NCBI GenBank assembly: GCA_900769875.1
Contig: CAAGII010000186.1
Coordinates: 1-24,483 of the forward strand
DNA length: 24,483 bases
Source of the DNA: Clostridia bacterium
Lineage (GTDB): Bacteria > Bacillota > Clostridia > Christensenellales > Aristaeellaceae
Direction: 5' to 3'
Position 1 is the stretch's first letter. Every line of letters starts with the position of its first letter. Made by a program: the position numbers and the translations under genes. Under the pieces are notes generated by a model. The model made no database searches and was not told where the DNA came from. It saw only the letters and a list, made by a program, of their open reading frames with translations. Shown piece after piece: positions 14,822 through 23,228 of the stretch.

Positions 14822-16723
14822 TCAGTCGTCGTCCCCGTCCTCCGTCATGTAGGCGGACACGCCGTAGCGCTCCACCCTTCCGGGGTCGAAAATGAGGTGC
14901 AGCTTCTTCAGGCGGCTGCGCACCTGCGCCTCGCTGCGCCCGTGAATCGCCGCGAGCTGCGAAATGGATACTCCGGCAAGATACCCCCGGCGCAGCCGCT
15001 CCTCTTCCTCATGACTCCAGGCTCCAGCCTCTGCCGCGCGCGCAGGGGCTTTCTTCCTTTGCGCCCTGCCTGACGGGGGCTCGGCCTGACCGTGCTCCTT
15101 CAGGTAAGCGCGAATAACGCCAAGGAACGCTTCGCCGTACTTGCCGACCTTCGCGGTGCCCATGCCGTACACATCCAGCATTGCGTCGGTTGTGCGCGGC
15201 TTGCGGCGCGCCATGTCCGACAGCGTTTTATCGCTGGCGATGACATAGGGCGGCACGCGCAGTGCCTTGCTCAGCTCCATCCGGCAGGCGCGCAGCTCCT
15301 CAAAGAGCGGATCGCCCACTTCGCCTGCATCGCCTGACGCGGCCTGCGCATGTCCCAGCCTGACGCCGGGCTTGAGCGGCATCAGCGGCGCGCCGTCCTC
15401 GTAGGCGGACACCTGCAGACCGGGCTCCGTCGCCGGCGCGGCCGCGCGAGAAGCGCGATGAAGCATGCCCTTGACCCTTTCCAGACCGTTAAGGTCGGGA
15501 TAGCGGTAGCCCGAGCAGCGGCAGCAGGCGCCGCAGCTTTCCTGAGCCCGCTGCCCGAAATAGCGCAGGATGTAGCCTCTCAGGCACGCGGCGCTCTGGC
15601 AGTAGTCCGCCATCTGGTACAGGCGCTGATAGTCGCGCTTGCGGACTGCCGCCCGCTCCGCGTCTGTCAGTTCGGCGTTGGGCTCGCTGTTGTTTATCAG
15701 CCATTTGGCAGTCATGATATCCTGCGGGCTGAAAAGCAGGATGCACTCCGCGTCGCTGCCATCGCGACCCGCGCGGCCTGCCTCCTGATAGTAGGCTTCC
15801 ATGGAGCGGGGCATATTGTAGTGGATCACAAACGACACATTGCTCTTGTCAATGCCCATGCCGAAGGCGTTGGTCGCGACCATCACGGTCACACGGTCGT
15901 ACTGGAAATCCTCCTGATTGAGGGCGCGCTCCTCCTCGCTGAGCCCGGCGTGATAGCGGCTGGCGTTCACGCCCTCCGCGACCAGTTTATCGCATACATC
16001 CTCTACCGTTTTTCTGGCGTTGCAGTACACGATGCCGCTTTTTCCGCGGTTCCTGTGCAGAATCCGGCGCAGCGCCTCATACTTGCTCTTTGGCTGCACC
16101 ACCTCGAAATACAGGTTGGGACGGTCAAAGCCTGTGGTGACGGTGGCCGGGCTGCGCAGGCGGAGCAGGCGCACCACATCGCGCCTGACCTGCTCGGTGG
16201 CGGTGGCGGTGAACGCACCGACCGGCGGGCGCACCGGGAGGCTGTCGATAAAATCCGCGATCCGCAAATAGTTGGGGCGGAAGTCCTGCCCCCACTGACT
16301 GACGCAGTGCGCCTCGTCCACCGCGACAAGGCTGATCCTCGTGCTCTGCGCGAAGCGGCGGAAGGACGCGGTCTCCAGCCGCTCCGGCGCGACGTAGATG
16401 ATGCGGTACGCGCCCTGCGCGGCGCGCTCGGTGGCCAGCTCCAGCTGGCGTGGCGTCAGGGAGGAGTTGAGATACGCCGAGGGAATCCCGGCGGCCTTGA
16501 GCGCGGCGACCTGATCCTTCATCAGGGAAATCAGCGGCGAAATGACCAGCGTCACGCCCTCCAGCAGCAGCGCGGTGACCTGATAGCACATGCTTTTGCC
16601 CGCGCCCGTGGACATGATGCCGAGCGCGTCCCTACCCGCAAGGAGCGCGTCGATCATCGTTTCCTGCCCGGGCCGGAACTCGCTGTGTCCGAAATAGTGC
16701 TTCAGTATCGTATGCTTGTCCAC
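14822..16723 (-). CDS. recQ: RecQ family ATP-dependent DNA helicase
   Basis: 633 aa. A 3'-5' superfamily 2 helicase acting in recombination and repair. Helicase motifs: GAGKSMCYQ near residue 41 (Walker A), DEAH at 136-139, and QEAGRAGRDG (motif VI). A zinc-binding Cys cluster (CQSAACLRGYILRYFG, then CGACCRCSG) follows. The winged-helix RQC segment that usually comes next is not recognisable; a variable linker leads straight to an HRDC domain (about 472-545). The end has a helix-turn-helix-like segment (GVSISQLAAIHGRSEAQVRS), as in other clostridial RecQ. The GTG start at 16723 follows GGAGG at six bases. It is convergent with the Spo0A-type gene, the stops being three bases apart. Confidence 0.92.
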   Translation of the reverse strand: MDKHTILKHYFGHSEFRPGQETMIDALLAGRDALGIMSTGAGKSMCYQVTALLLEGVTLVISPLISLMKDQVAALKAAGIPSAYLNSSLTPRQLELATERAAQGAYRIIYVAPERLETASFRRFAQSTRISLVAVDEAHCVSQWGQDFRPNYLRIADFIDSLPVRPPVGAFTATATEQVRRDVVRLLRLRSPATVTTGFDRPNLYFEVVQPKSKYEALRRILHRNRGKSGIVYCNARKTVEDVCDKLVAEGVNASRYHAGLSEEERALNQEDFQYDRVTVMVATNAFGMGIDKSNVSFVIHYNMPRSMEAYYQEAGRAGRDGSDAECILLFSPQDIMTAKWLINNSEPNAELTDAERAAVRKRDYQRLYQMADYCQSAACLRGYILRYFGQRAQESCGACCRCSGYRYPDLNGLERVKGMLHRASRAAAPATEPGLQVSAYEDGAPLMPLKPGVRLGHAQAASGDAGEVGDPLFEELRACRMELSKALRVPPYVIASDKTLSDMARRKPRTTDAMLDVYGMGTAKVGKYGEAFLGVIRAYLKEHGQAEPPSGRAQRKKAPARAAEAGAWSHEEEERLRRGYLAGVSISQLAAIHGRSEAQVRSRLKKLHLIFDPGRVERYGVSAYMTEDGDDD

Positions 16724-16753
16724 GTTGCGCCTCCGATTGCCAGAAGTGTCTTT

Positions 16754-16782
16754 ATTGTAGCGTATTTGCGCGCGAATGTGAA
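16754..16782 (-). promoter_or_regulatory. Sigma-A promoter of recQ
   Basis: TTCACA (16777-16782, minus strand) and TACAAT (16754-16759), 17 bases apart, about 24 bases before the predicted ribosome site. Confidence 0.75.
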
Positions 16783-16806
16783 GGGGGCGTCTGCGCGATT
16801 GGGCGC

Positions 16807-16838
16807 AAAAACGGGCGGCACATGATTTGTACCGCCCG
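16807..16838 (-). terminator. Terminator of the yitT-exoA-pepP-AI-2E operon
   Basis: On the minus strand CGGGCGG and CCGCCCG flank a 13-base loop and are followed by TTTTT. A second hairpin, CTCCCGC...GCGGGAG (16840-16876), lies between it and the last stop codon. Confidence 0.88.
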
Positions 16839-16879
16839 CTCTCCCGCGGAAGAAGCGCACATGATGCGCTGCGGGAGCG

Positions 16880-18043
16880 TTATTCCTTCATGTATTCCCC
16901 GGTGTCGGTCGGCAGGCGGCGCTTGCGCAGCTCAGCCTCCGCGAAACGCTTGACAAGGTAGTACAGCGTGGCGAAGGTCGGGACGCCGATAATCATGCCG
17001 AAGAAGCCGAACAGCTTGCTGAACAGGAGCATGGCGATGGTGACATACAGCGCGGACAGACCCGTCGAGTCGCCCAGAATGCGCGGGCCGATGATATTGC
17101 CGTCCACCTGCTGGAGCACCAGAATGAAGATGATGAACGCAAAGCACTGCCCGGGCGAGACCAGCAGAATCAGGAACGCGCTGGGAATGGCGCCGATGAA
17201 GGGGCCGAACATGGGGATGATGTTCGTTACGCCCACAATCACGCTGATGAGCAGCGAATAGGGCATGCCCAGCAGCGTCATGACCACAAAGCAGAGCAGC
17301 CCGATAATGAGCGAATCGATCAGCTTGCCGGTGATAAAGCCGGTGAAGATGCGGTTGACCTGTGCCATGGTCTCAAGCACGGCTGTATTGAGCGCGTCAT
17401 TCTTGCTGATGGCAAGAAAGAGCTTCTTGAACTGGGCGATGTAGCGGTTCCAGCCCATCATCAGGTACACGGTCACAATCAGGGAAATGAACAGCCGCAC
17501 CAGCCCGTTGGCGATGGAAAGCACGTTGCCGATGAGCGCAAGGAGCGAGGCGAGCAGCTCGTTTTCCATCCAGTCGTTCAGGGATTTCTGCGCCGATTCC
17601 AGCAGCTGATCAAAGCGCAGGGCGATTTCGTCGTTGGCTTTGGTGTAGGATTCGATGGTATCCAGCAGCTTTGACAGCTGCTCCGGGGTGGTGGCGATCA
17701 GCGTTTTCACCGAATCGATCAGCTGGGGCATCACCACCAGCATGAACAGCGTGACCAGCACCAGCGCCGCAAGCACGGTGATGCCCACGCTGAGGGGCTT
17801 GACGATGCGCCGGAAGCGTTTTTTCTTTCCGCAGAGCTTTTGTTCCAGCTGCACCTGCACCGGATGCAGGATGTAGGCGAGAGCAATGCCGGTGGTCAGC
17901 GGTGTGAGCGCGCTCCGGATCAAATCCAGCGTACCTGCGATCGCATCAATCCGCAGCAGCGCAAAGTACACGCAGATGGCTGCCGCAAGCGCCGCAAACA
18001 GGGTCATGCCCAGTCTGCGGCAGGTATCCTTGTCAAGCTTCAA
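16880..18043 (-). CDS. AI-2E family transporter (YtvI/PerM-like)
   Basis: 387 aa with about eight membrane segments in the order usual for AI-2E/PerM proteins: two N-terminal helices, a long extramembrane helical section (about residues 105-165), then a dense C-terminal helical bundle containing VTNIIPMFGPFIGAIPS and QQVDGNIIGPRILG, both typical of the family. Members have been linked to autoinducer export, ion transport or spore functions, so the name does not prove quorum signalling; the substrate is unknown. The TTG start at 18043 is supported by AAAGGAGG nine bases upstream. Last gene of a four-gene operon, 30 bases after pepP, followed by a strong terminator. Confidence 0.86.
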   Translation of the reverse strand: MKLDKDTCRRLGMTLFAALAAAICVYFALLRIDAIAGTLDLIRSALTPLTTGIALAYILHPVQVQLEQKLCGKKKRFRRIVKPLSVGITVLAALVLVTLFMLVVMPQLIDSVKTLIATTPEQLSKLLDTIESYTKANDEIALRFDQLLESAQKSLNDWMENELLASLLALIGNVLSIANGLVRLFISLIVTVYLMMGWNRYIAQFKKLFLAISKNDALNTAVLETMAQVNRIFTGFITGKLIDSLIIGLLCFVVMTLLGMPYSLLISVIVGVTNIIPMFGPFIGAIPSAFLILLVSPGQCFAFIIFILVLQQVDGNIIGPRILGDSTGLSALYVTIAMLLFSKLFGFFGMIIGVPTFATLYYLVKRFAEAELRKRRLPTDTGEYMKE

Positions 18044-18073
18044 GGCGTTTCGCCTCCTTTGGGCGGGGCTCGG

Positions 18074-19843
18074 TCAGATGGCGCGGGTTGCGTAGCGCAG
18101 CCAGTCGCGCTCCTCCTCGGGCAAAAGGGGCAGCAGCGTGTCGCGCACCTGCGCGTGGTAATCGTTGAGCCATGCGCGCTCCTCGCTGCTGAGCATCCCG
18201 GGAACAACGGCGTCCAGATCCCACGGTACCATGGTCAGGTACTCGAATTTCAGGAACTGTCCGTACTCCGTCGTGCCCGCGTCCACGCAGACCACAAGGT
18301 TCTCCAGGCGCACGCCGAATTTGCCCTCCAGATAGATGCCGGGCTCATCGCTTGTAATCATGCCGGCCTCAAAGGGCGTGGCGTTTTTGCGCGCCCAGTG
18401 AATGCCCTGCGGCCCCTCGTGCACGCTGAGCAGATAGCCCACGCCGTGGCCTGTGCCATGGTTGTAGTCGAGCCCCTCCTGCCAGAGCGCCTCGCGGGCG
18501 AGGTAATCCAGATTCTGCCCGGTCACGCCCTTGCGGAAGCGCGCCGCGCCAAGGCGCAGATGTCCCTTGAGCACAAGGGTGTAGAGCTTCTTTTCCTCAT
18601 CCGTCGTTTCGCCCATGGCGAAGGTGCGGGTGATATCGGTCGTACCCTCCAGATAGTGTCCGCCGGTATCCGCCAGCAGGAACGAGGACGGCTGCACCGG
18701 GATGTTGGTCTCCTCCGTGGCGGAATAATGCACGATCGCGCCGTGCGGCCCCCACGCGATGATGGGGGAGAAGCTCGGCCCAAGGTAATGCTCCTGCTCC
18801 CTGCGGAAGCCCTCCAGCGTTTCCGCCACGCTGATTTCGGTCATGGGCACCTTACCCGCGTTGTGCTTGAGGTAGTACATCAGCCGCGTGACCGCCACGC
18901 CGTCCTTGACATGGGCGAGGCGCATATTGGCGACCTCCACCTCGTTTTTGGCGGCTTTGGGCAGATTGGTCGGATCGGGGAGATCCACCACCTCCACGCC
19001 CTCGGGAACGCTCCTGAGCAGCGAGGCGTTGACCACACCCAGATTCATCTGCAGCCTGCTGCCCGCAGGAATGGCCTTCACATCGCCGTACACCGCGTCG
19101 TAGCGGCAGATGGTCACGCCGTCCTGCTCAAGGCTTGCGCGGAGCGCGTCATCCAGCGTGGCGGCGTTGATATACAGGCGGCACTCGCTCTGCGTAACCA
19201 GAGCGAAGCTGAGCACCACGGGCGTGCATTCCACATCGGCGCCGCGGATGTTGAGAAGCCAGTTGACGTCCATCAGCGAGGACATCACCAGCACGTCTGC
19301 GCCGTTCTTCCCAAGGCTCGCGCGAACGTCGCGCAGCTTCTCGGCGCGGCTGCGTCCGCAAACCTCAAGCGGCAGCTCAAACGCCTTCTCCGCGCTCAGC
19401 GCAGGGCGATCGCGCCACACCCTGTCCACAAGATCAATCCCGCTTTCGATTGAGGCGCCGCTTGCGCGCACGGCGTCCTCCAGCTCGCGGTAGAGGCGCA
19501 CATTCACCGTGCGTCCGTCAAAGCCAAGCGACTGGCGCACATGCTCCTTCACATATTCGGTCAGGGTGGGCACGTCCTTCTCGCCCATCCGCATCAGCTC
19601 GATGCCGCTGTCCCTGAGCTGCTCCGCCGCCTGCAGGAAATAGCGGCCGTCTGTCCAGAGTCCCGCCCAGTCCATGCTCACCAGCAGCGTTCCCGCGCTG
19701 CCGGTAAAGCCGGAGAGATAGGTGCGGCCTTTGAAGTAATCGCCCACATATTCGGAGGAATGGAAGTCGTCGGTGGGCACGAGATACCATGCGATGCCTG
19801 CCTCAGCCATGGCTGCGCGCAGGTCTGTCAGCTGCTGTCTCAC
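18074..19843 (-). CDS. pepP: Xaa-Pro aminopeptidase (M24B, long form)
   Basis: 589 aa. A cytosolic metallopeptidase that removes an N-terminal residue preceding proline. The three-domain long form is seen in many bacteria: two creatinase-like N-terminal domains (about 1-300) and the pita-bread catalytic domain (about 310-530). Metal ligands are visible: Asp in LLADTGGHY, Asp in GTTDITRTF, His in HGTGHGVGY, Glu in TSDEPGIY and Glu in RLENLV. The C-terminal segment FEYLTMVPWDLDAV is typical of the long form. The GTG start at 19843 follows AAAGGA. It sits 40 bases after exoA and is co-transcribed with it. Confidence 0.92.
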   Translation of the reverse strand: MRQQLTDLRAAMAEAGIAWYLVPTDDFHSSEYVGDYFKGRTYLSGFTGSAGTLLVSMDWAGLWTDGRYFLQAAEQLRDSGIELMRMGEKDVPTLTEYVKEHVRQSLGFDGRTVNVRLYRELEDAVRASGASIESGIDLVDRVWRDRPALSAEKAFELPLEVCGRSRAEKLRDVRASLGKNGADVLVMSSLMDVNWLLNIRGADVECTPVVLSFALVTQSECRLYINAATLDDALRASLEQDGVTICRYDAVYGDVKAIPAGSRLQMNLGVVNASLLRSVPEGVEVVDLPDPTNLPKAAKNEVEVANMRLAHVKDGVAVTRLMYYLKHNAGKVPMTEISVAETLEGFRREQEHYLGPSFSPIIAWGPHGAIVHYSATEETNIPVQPSSFLLADTGGHYLEGTTDITRTFAMGETTDEEKKLYTLVLKGHLRLGAARFRKGVTGQNLDYLAREALWQEGLDYNHGTGHGVGYLLSVHEGPQGIHWARKNATPFEAGMITSDEPGIYLEGKFGVRLENLVVCVDAGTTEYGQFLKFEYLTMVPWDLDAVVPGMLSSEERAWLNDYHAQVRDTLLPLLPEEERDWLRYATRAI

Positions 19844-19883
19844 GGTCTGTCATCCTTTCGTTCTGATTGGGAATGCCCGGAGC

Positions 19884-20636
19884 TTATGACAGCACAAGCT
19901 CGACCGGGCAATGGTCGCTGCCGAAGATCTCCTGATGGATGCATGCGCTCTCAAGCCTGCTTCGCAGCGCCTCGGATACGATGAAGTAGTCAATCCGCCA
20001 TCCCACATTCTTCTCTCTGGCGCGGAACTGATAGCTCCACCAGGTATACTGATCCGTCGCGTCGGGATGGAAGTAGCGGAAGGTGTCAATCCGGCCCTCC
20101 TGGAGCAGCGCGGTCATTTTCTCGCGCTCCTGCGGGGTAAAGCCGGCGTTCTGCTGGTTGGTTTTTGGATTTTTCAGGTCGATCTCCTGATGCGCCACGT
20201 TCAGGTCGCCGCAGAGCACCACGGGCTTCTCGCTTTCCAGACAGCGAAGGTAGGCGCGGAAATCATCCTCCCACTGCATGCGGTAGGCAAGGCGGGTCAG
20301 CTCGCGCTGGCTGTTGGGCGTGTAGCAGGTAACCAGAAAGAAATCATCCATTTCCAGCGTGATCACGCGCCCTTCGTGGTCATGCTCCGGGATACCGATG
20401 CCGTAGCGGACGCTCAGTGGCTCCTGCCGGGTCAGAACGGCGGTGCCGGAGTAGCCCTTCTTCTCGGCGGAATACCAGTACTGGCGATAGCCCGGCATGG
20501 CAAGCGTGGCCTGACCGGGCTGGCACTTGGTCTCCTGCAGGCAGATCACATCGGGTGACAGCGCCGTCATGCTCTCCTCAAAGCCCTTGCCGAGCGCGGC
20601 GCGGATTCCGTTGACGTTCCAGGAAATCAGCTTCAT
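19884..20636 (-). CDS. exoA: Exodeoxyribonuclease III / AP endonuclease
   Basis: 250 aa, full length for ExoA/Xth. It cuts DNA at abasic sites and removes 3' blocking groups in base-excision repair. Active-site residues are all present: Asn in SWNVNGIRA, Glu in CLQETKCQ, Asp and Asn in CGDLNVAH, and the terminal Asp-His in FGSDHCPVEL. Start ATG 20636 follows AAGGAG. It begins 12 bases after yitT, so the two are translated from one transcript. The mix of membrane protein, repair nuclease and peptidase in one operon has no obvious shared pathway. Confidence 0.95.
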   Translation of the reverse strand: MKLISWNVNGIRAALGKGFEESMTALSPDVICLQETKCQPGQATLAMPGYRQYWYSAEKKGYSGTAVLTRQEPLSVRYGIGIPEHDHEGRVITLEMDDFFLVTCYTPNSQRELTRLAYRMQWEDDFRAYLRCLESEKPVVLCGDLNVAHQEIDLKNPKTNQQNAGFTPQEREKMTALLQEGRIDTFRYFHPDATDQYTWWSYQFRAREKNVGWRIDYFIVSEALRSRLESACIHQEIFGSDHCPVELVLS

Positions 20637-20648
20637 TGGCGATGCTCC

Positions 20649-21578
20649 TTACGGTTCAGAATTGGATTCGCCCTTGACCGAGCTGCCGAAGAGATCGGAC
20701 ACCTCGGTGATGGCGATGAACGCGCCCTCGTCCAGCCCGTGCACGATGGTGCGCATCCGGGCGATCTGGAAGCGGTTCAGCACAAGGTAGAGCATGGTTT
20801 TCCCCTCACCCGAATAGTAGCCGCGCGCCTCCAGCACCGTGATGCCGCGCCCGAAGGACGTGGACAGCGCTTTGCAGATTTCATCGGCACGGGTGGTGAT
20901 GATGGTGGCAGCCTTGGCCTTGTCAAAGCCCTCAACCACAAAGTCGATGGTTTTGAGTCCCGCCATGTAGGTGATGATGGAGTACAGCGGCAGAATCCAG
21001 CTGTGCATGAGGATGCCCGCAAGCAGATACAGCATGGCGTTGTAGGTCATCACAAACGTGCCGACCGTCACGCCCAGACGCTTGGCGAAGCGCACCGCCA
21101 GCACCTCCATGCCGTCAATCGCGCCGCCGAAGCGGATGGTCAGGCCGCTGCCGATGCCGGAGATGATACCGCCGAACACGGCGCAGAGCAGCAGATCCTG
21201 ACCGCACAGGGGCGATGCGTCCGCCATGGGCACGGATGACTGGATCACTGCGGCCGCGATGGCGTACACAAACACCGTATAGGTGGCGCGGATGGTGAAC
21301 ACCCCGCCCAGGCGGCGCAGCCCGTAGAGGAACAGCGGCACGTTCAGCACCACCAGAACCAGACCCAGAGGGAGCGTGTTACGGCTGAGCTGTGCGATGA
21401 GCATGGCTGTGCCGGAGATGCCGCTGTCATAGAGCGCGACGGGCGCAAGAAAGCATGTGACGCCAAAGGCGTTGACTGTACCTGCGACGGTCAGCATGAG
21501 CAGGGTCAGCGGCGGCAGCGCTTTGCGGAGGCGGGCTGCGGCGCGGCGAAGCTGGGGCAATACGGGAATGCTCCGCAT
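20649..21578 (-). CDS. YitT family membrane protein with DUF2179 domain
   Basis: 309 aa. Five to six N-terminal membrane segments (about residues 20-200) include the YitT hallmark FGGAIDGMEVLAVRFAKRLG and the stretch FGGIISGIGSGLTIRFGG. The C-terminal soluble part (about 220-300: TTRADEICKALSTSFGRGIT, then a YSGEGKTMLYLVLNRFQ stretch) is a DUF2179 domain. The family is widespread in Firmicutes and functionally undefined. ATG 21578 is chosen because AAGGAGG is eight bases upstream; frame extension upstream has no ribosome site. First gene of the four-gene operon; a convincing promoter was not found in 21580-21700. Confidence 0.9.
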   Translation of the reverse strand: MRSIPVLPQLRRAAARLRKALPPLTLLMLTVAGTVNAFGVTCFLAPVALYDSGISGTAMLIAQLSRNTLPLGLVLVVLNVPLFLYGLRRLGGVFTIRATYTVFVYAIAAAVIQSSVPMADASPLCGQDLLLCAVFGGIISGIGSGLTIRFGGAIDGMEVLAVRFAKRLGVTVGTFVMTYNAMLYLLAGILMHSWILPLYSIITYMAGLKTIDFVVEGFDKAKAATIITTRADEICKALSTSFGRGITVLEARGYYSGEGKTMLYLVLNRFQIARMRTIVHGLDEGAFIAITEVSDLFGSSVKGESNSEP

Positions 21579-21689
21579 AGGCGAGTCCTCCTTCCTTCGG
21601 TGAACAGAAAATGTATTCCATTCTTGATTCGACATGGGGGAGGGTGAATCCTGCATGACGGCGGATGGAACGTGCGTTTGTGCGCGGTA

Positions 21690-21718
21690 TTGTCATATGC
21701 CGCTGAGCGTGCTATAAT
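21690..21718 (+). promoter_or_regulatory. Sigma-A promoter of the LRR protein gene
   Basis: TTGTCA (21690-21695), 17-base spacer, and TGCTATAAT, giving a perfect TATAAT at 21713-21718 with an extended -10. Confidence 0.85.
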
Positions 21719-21754
21719 GGAAAAAAACGGATGCAGTGGGGAGGATGACGTACT

Positions 21755-22450
21755 ATGCGCGCATGGCATCGTGCCTTTGCGGGATTGCTGTTTTGTCTGT
21801 TGCTGACGCTGACCGCGCCGGCGATGGCAGCGGGCGTAATCAGCCTGCCGCGGTCGCTGACGGAGATATCCGAATCCATGTTTGAGGGCGACACCGCGTT
21901 TGACACGGTGGTGATCCCCGATGGGGTGACGAGCATCGGCGCGCGCGCGTTTGCCGGATGTGATCTCCGTACGATCATCATTCCCGCCAGCGTAGAGTCG
22001 ATCGCGAGCGACGCGTTTGACGGCTGCCTGAAGCAGATGACCGTGTATGTCAGCCGCGGCAGCTATGCCAACAAGTGGTTTGTGCACAAGAGCATCCCAT
22101 GCTATTATATCGAAACGATGCAGGAGAAGTGCAAGCTGGCGCTGGAGGCCTCTGAATGGCAGGTGAGCTATACCGGCGGCAGCGCGGCGCTTGCGCTGAG
22201 CGACACGATTGCCGTCCTTGCGGATACGGATGACGGCTGGCTGGATGCAACGCTTGCAGACGGCACGATGACGGTGACGGCGAAACCCAATGAGTCCCGC
22301 GACGCGCGCACAGGCAGCGTGTCGCTGCGCTGTCTCCATGGCTGCGAAAAGACGCTGCTCGTTACGCAGTCCGGCGTGCCGGTCAAGCCGCAGCTGCATG
22401 TGTCGCTGAACGGTGAGGAGCAGGCGCGAGGTCGTTTGCGACCTGTTTGA
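21755..22450 (+). CDS. Secreted leucine-rich-repeat (BspA-type) protein, truncated
   Basis: Signal peptide at residues 1-27 (LLFCLLLTLTAPAMA). Residues 30-115 hold LRR_5/BspA-type repeats (VVIPDGVTSIGARAFAGC, then IIIPASVESIASDAFDGC) followed by the usual YVSRGSYANKWF ending. Residues 130-215 look like a beta-sandwich resembling a BACON-type module, ending LLVTQSGVPVKPQL, after which a further domain begins (HVSLNGEEQA). The frame then runs GRLRPV into a stop at 22450, in sequence with different composition. The authentic gene therefore ends near 22428, where the sequence source changes. GGGAGG lies about ten bases before ATG 21755. Cell-surface or host-matrix binding is inferred from family. 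Confidence 0.8.
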   Translation: MRAWHRAFAGLLFCLLLTLTAPAMAAGVISLPRSLTEISESMFEGDTAFDTVVIPDGVTSIGARAFAGCDLRTIIIPASVESIASDAFDGCLKQMTVYVSRGSYANKWFVHKSIPCYYIETMQEKCKLALEASEWQVSYTGGSAALALSDTIAVLADTDDGWLDATLADGTMTVTAKPNESRDARTGSVSLRCLHGCEKTLLVTQSGVPVKPQLHVSLNGEEQARGRLRPV

Positions 22451-22637
22451 CCGGAACGAGGTGTTTTTTGAATAACAGTTCCGCCTTGCGTCTGAATGCG
22501 CGTTTTTGCGTTCCGGTTTTGCATCGACGCCAACCGGACTGAATGACTTGCGCCCATACGACGGTGTTCTTGTCGCCGCGCGCCGATGCGCCTTTGATAA
22601 TCTGATTCAATGCGTTTTCGAATTCAAAATTGTTCAT
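22383..22637 (-). CDS. Unknown small protein, C-terminus lost at the boundary
   Basis: The start MNNFEFENALNQIIKGASAR is preceded by an A-rich leader without a Shine-Dalgarno site. About 70 residues to LVPVKQVANDL belong to the right-hand source. The remaining residues (APAPHRSATHAAAA, ending at 22383) are read from the antisense of the LRR gene, so they are not authentic. The middle is basic (WRRCKTGTQKRAFRRKAELL), which suggests nucleic-acid binding, but I recognise no family. It follows the VRR-NUC gene closely and is probably part of the same phage-like unit. Confidence 0.5.
   Translation of the reverse strand: MNNFEFENALNQIIKGASARGDKNTVVWAQVIQSGWRRCKTGTQKRAFRRKAELLFKKHLVPVKQVANDLAPAPHRSATHAAAA
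22425..22444. other. Boundary between two unlike sequence sources
   Basis: The LRR gene (plus) and an unknown gene (minus) are both cut off here. To the right, GC content falls, all genes are on the minus strand, and ribosome sites disappear. An inverted repeat, AGGTCG-TTTG-CGACCT (22429-22444), lies at the join. Confidence 0.7.
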
Positions 22638-22649
22638 AATGCTTTGGTT

Positions 22650-23113
22650 TTATTGTTTGTTTGGTAATGGGTTATTCCGAAGGAATTCGTCAATTTCCAT
22701 TCGTCCGGAAACAGGAACGCGGAACAAATGCGGGTTTTGCCGTTCGGGGTTGGTTGCCGGCTGTGACAAATAGGCGTTGACCGTCTGTTGAAATTCCTCC
22801 AACGTCCTAACGACGACGTATTTATTGCCGGCTTGGGTTGCGGCTGTTTCCCATTCGATTTGCTGTTCGGATTGGTCGGATTTTTTAGATGTTGTTTTCA
22901 TTTCGATCGCCAATGCGCCGAACCCACCGCGCGCAACCAACAACAGCAAATCAGCGACGCCCCGAGTGCGCCCTCGGCTTTCAGGATTGCGCCCTCGGTC
23001 TTTGACCGTGCGCCGCCGTTGGGAACGGAAAACAACAAATTCCATATTGACGCGTATTGCGCACGAAACCACGCGACACACGCGATTTGCAATCGGGATT
23101 CAACGTGTTTCAT
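22650..23113 (-). CDS. VRR-NUC domain nuclease, frameshifted
   Basis: The protein starts MKHVESRLQIACVAWFRAQY at 23113 and runs through VPNGGARSKTEGAILKAEGA. At the C run 22960-22963 the frame breaks; one extra base restores ALGGVADLLLL, then ALAIEMKTTSKKSDQSEQQ and YVVVRTLEEFQ. The joined product would be about 154 aa. The PNGG motif, the Asp in VADLL, the ExK in IEMK and the Gln in EQQ are the VRR-NUC (PD-D/ExK) active-site signature, usual in phage and plasmid nucleases that resolve DNA junctions. The residues after about 110 are a variable tail. The frameshift lies in a homopolymer and may be a sequencing error. It overlaps the preceding 40-aa gene by 14 bases. Confidence 0.75.
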
Positions 23114-23222
23114 CTGACGCGCGCATTAAACGTTCAGCGATTTCTTTATAGTTCAGCGACACGGGGATTGTTTGCCCGTCGATCGTCCGGATTTCGTAAT
23201 CAATAAACGATATTTCGTTCAT
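23100..23222 (-). CDS. 40-aa protein, unknown
   Basis: A short frame from ATG 23222 to TGA 23100, starting MNEISFIDYEIRTIDGQTIP and ending NYKEIAERLMRASDETR. It fills the space between the Dam and VRR-NUC genes, with a 14-base overlap into the latter, as expected for compact phage-type operons. No ribosome site is visible, in keeping with its neighbours. The function is not recognisable. Confidence 0.5.
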   Translation of the reverse strand: MNEISFIDYEIRTIDGQTIPVSLNYKEIAERLMRASDETR

Positions 23223-23228
23223 ATTCTG

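Noticed and set aside
17840..19453. A very long plus-strand open frame opposite pepP and the AI-2E gene
   Set aside because: It is a GC-rich antisense shadow: no ribosome site, His/Arg-rich improbable composition, and two clear genes on the other strand. The same applies to the frames opposite recQ (15350-16825), the SH3 gene, murG and the YeeE-like pair.
21628..21634. A second 0A-box core (TTCGACA) upstream of yitT
   Set aside because: Only seven bases match; a few such matches are expected by chance in this window and nothing else links yitT to sporulation.
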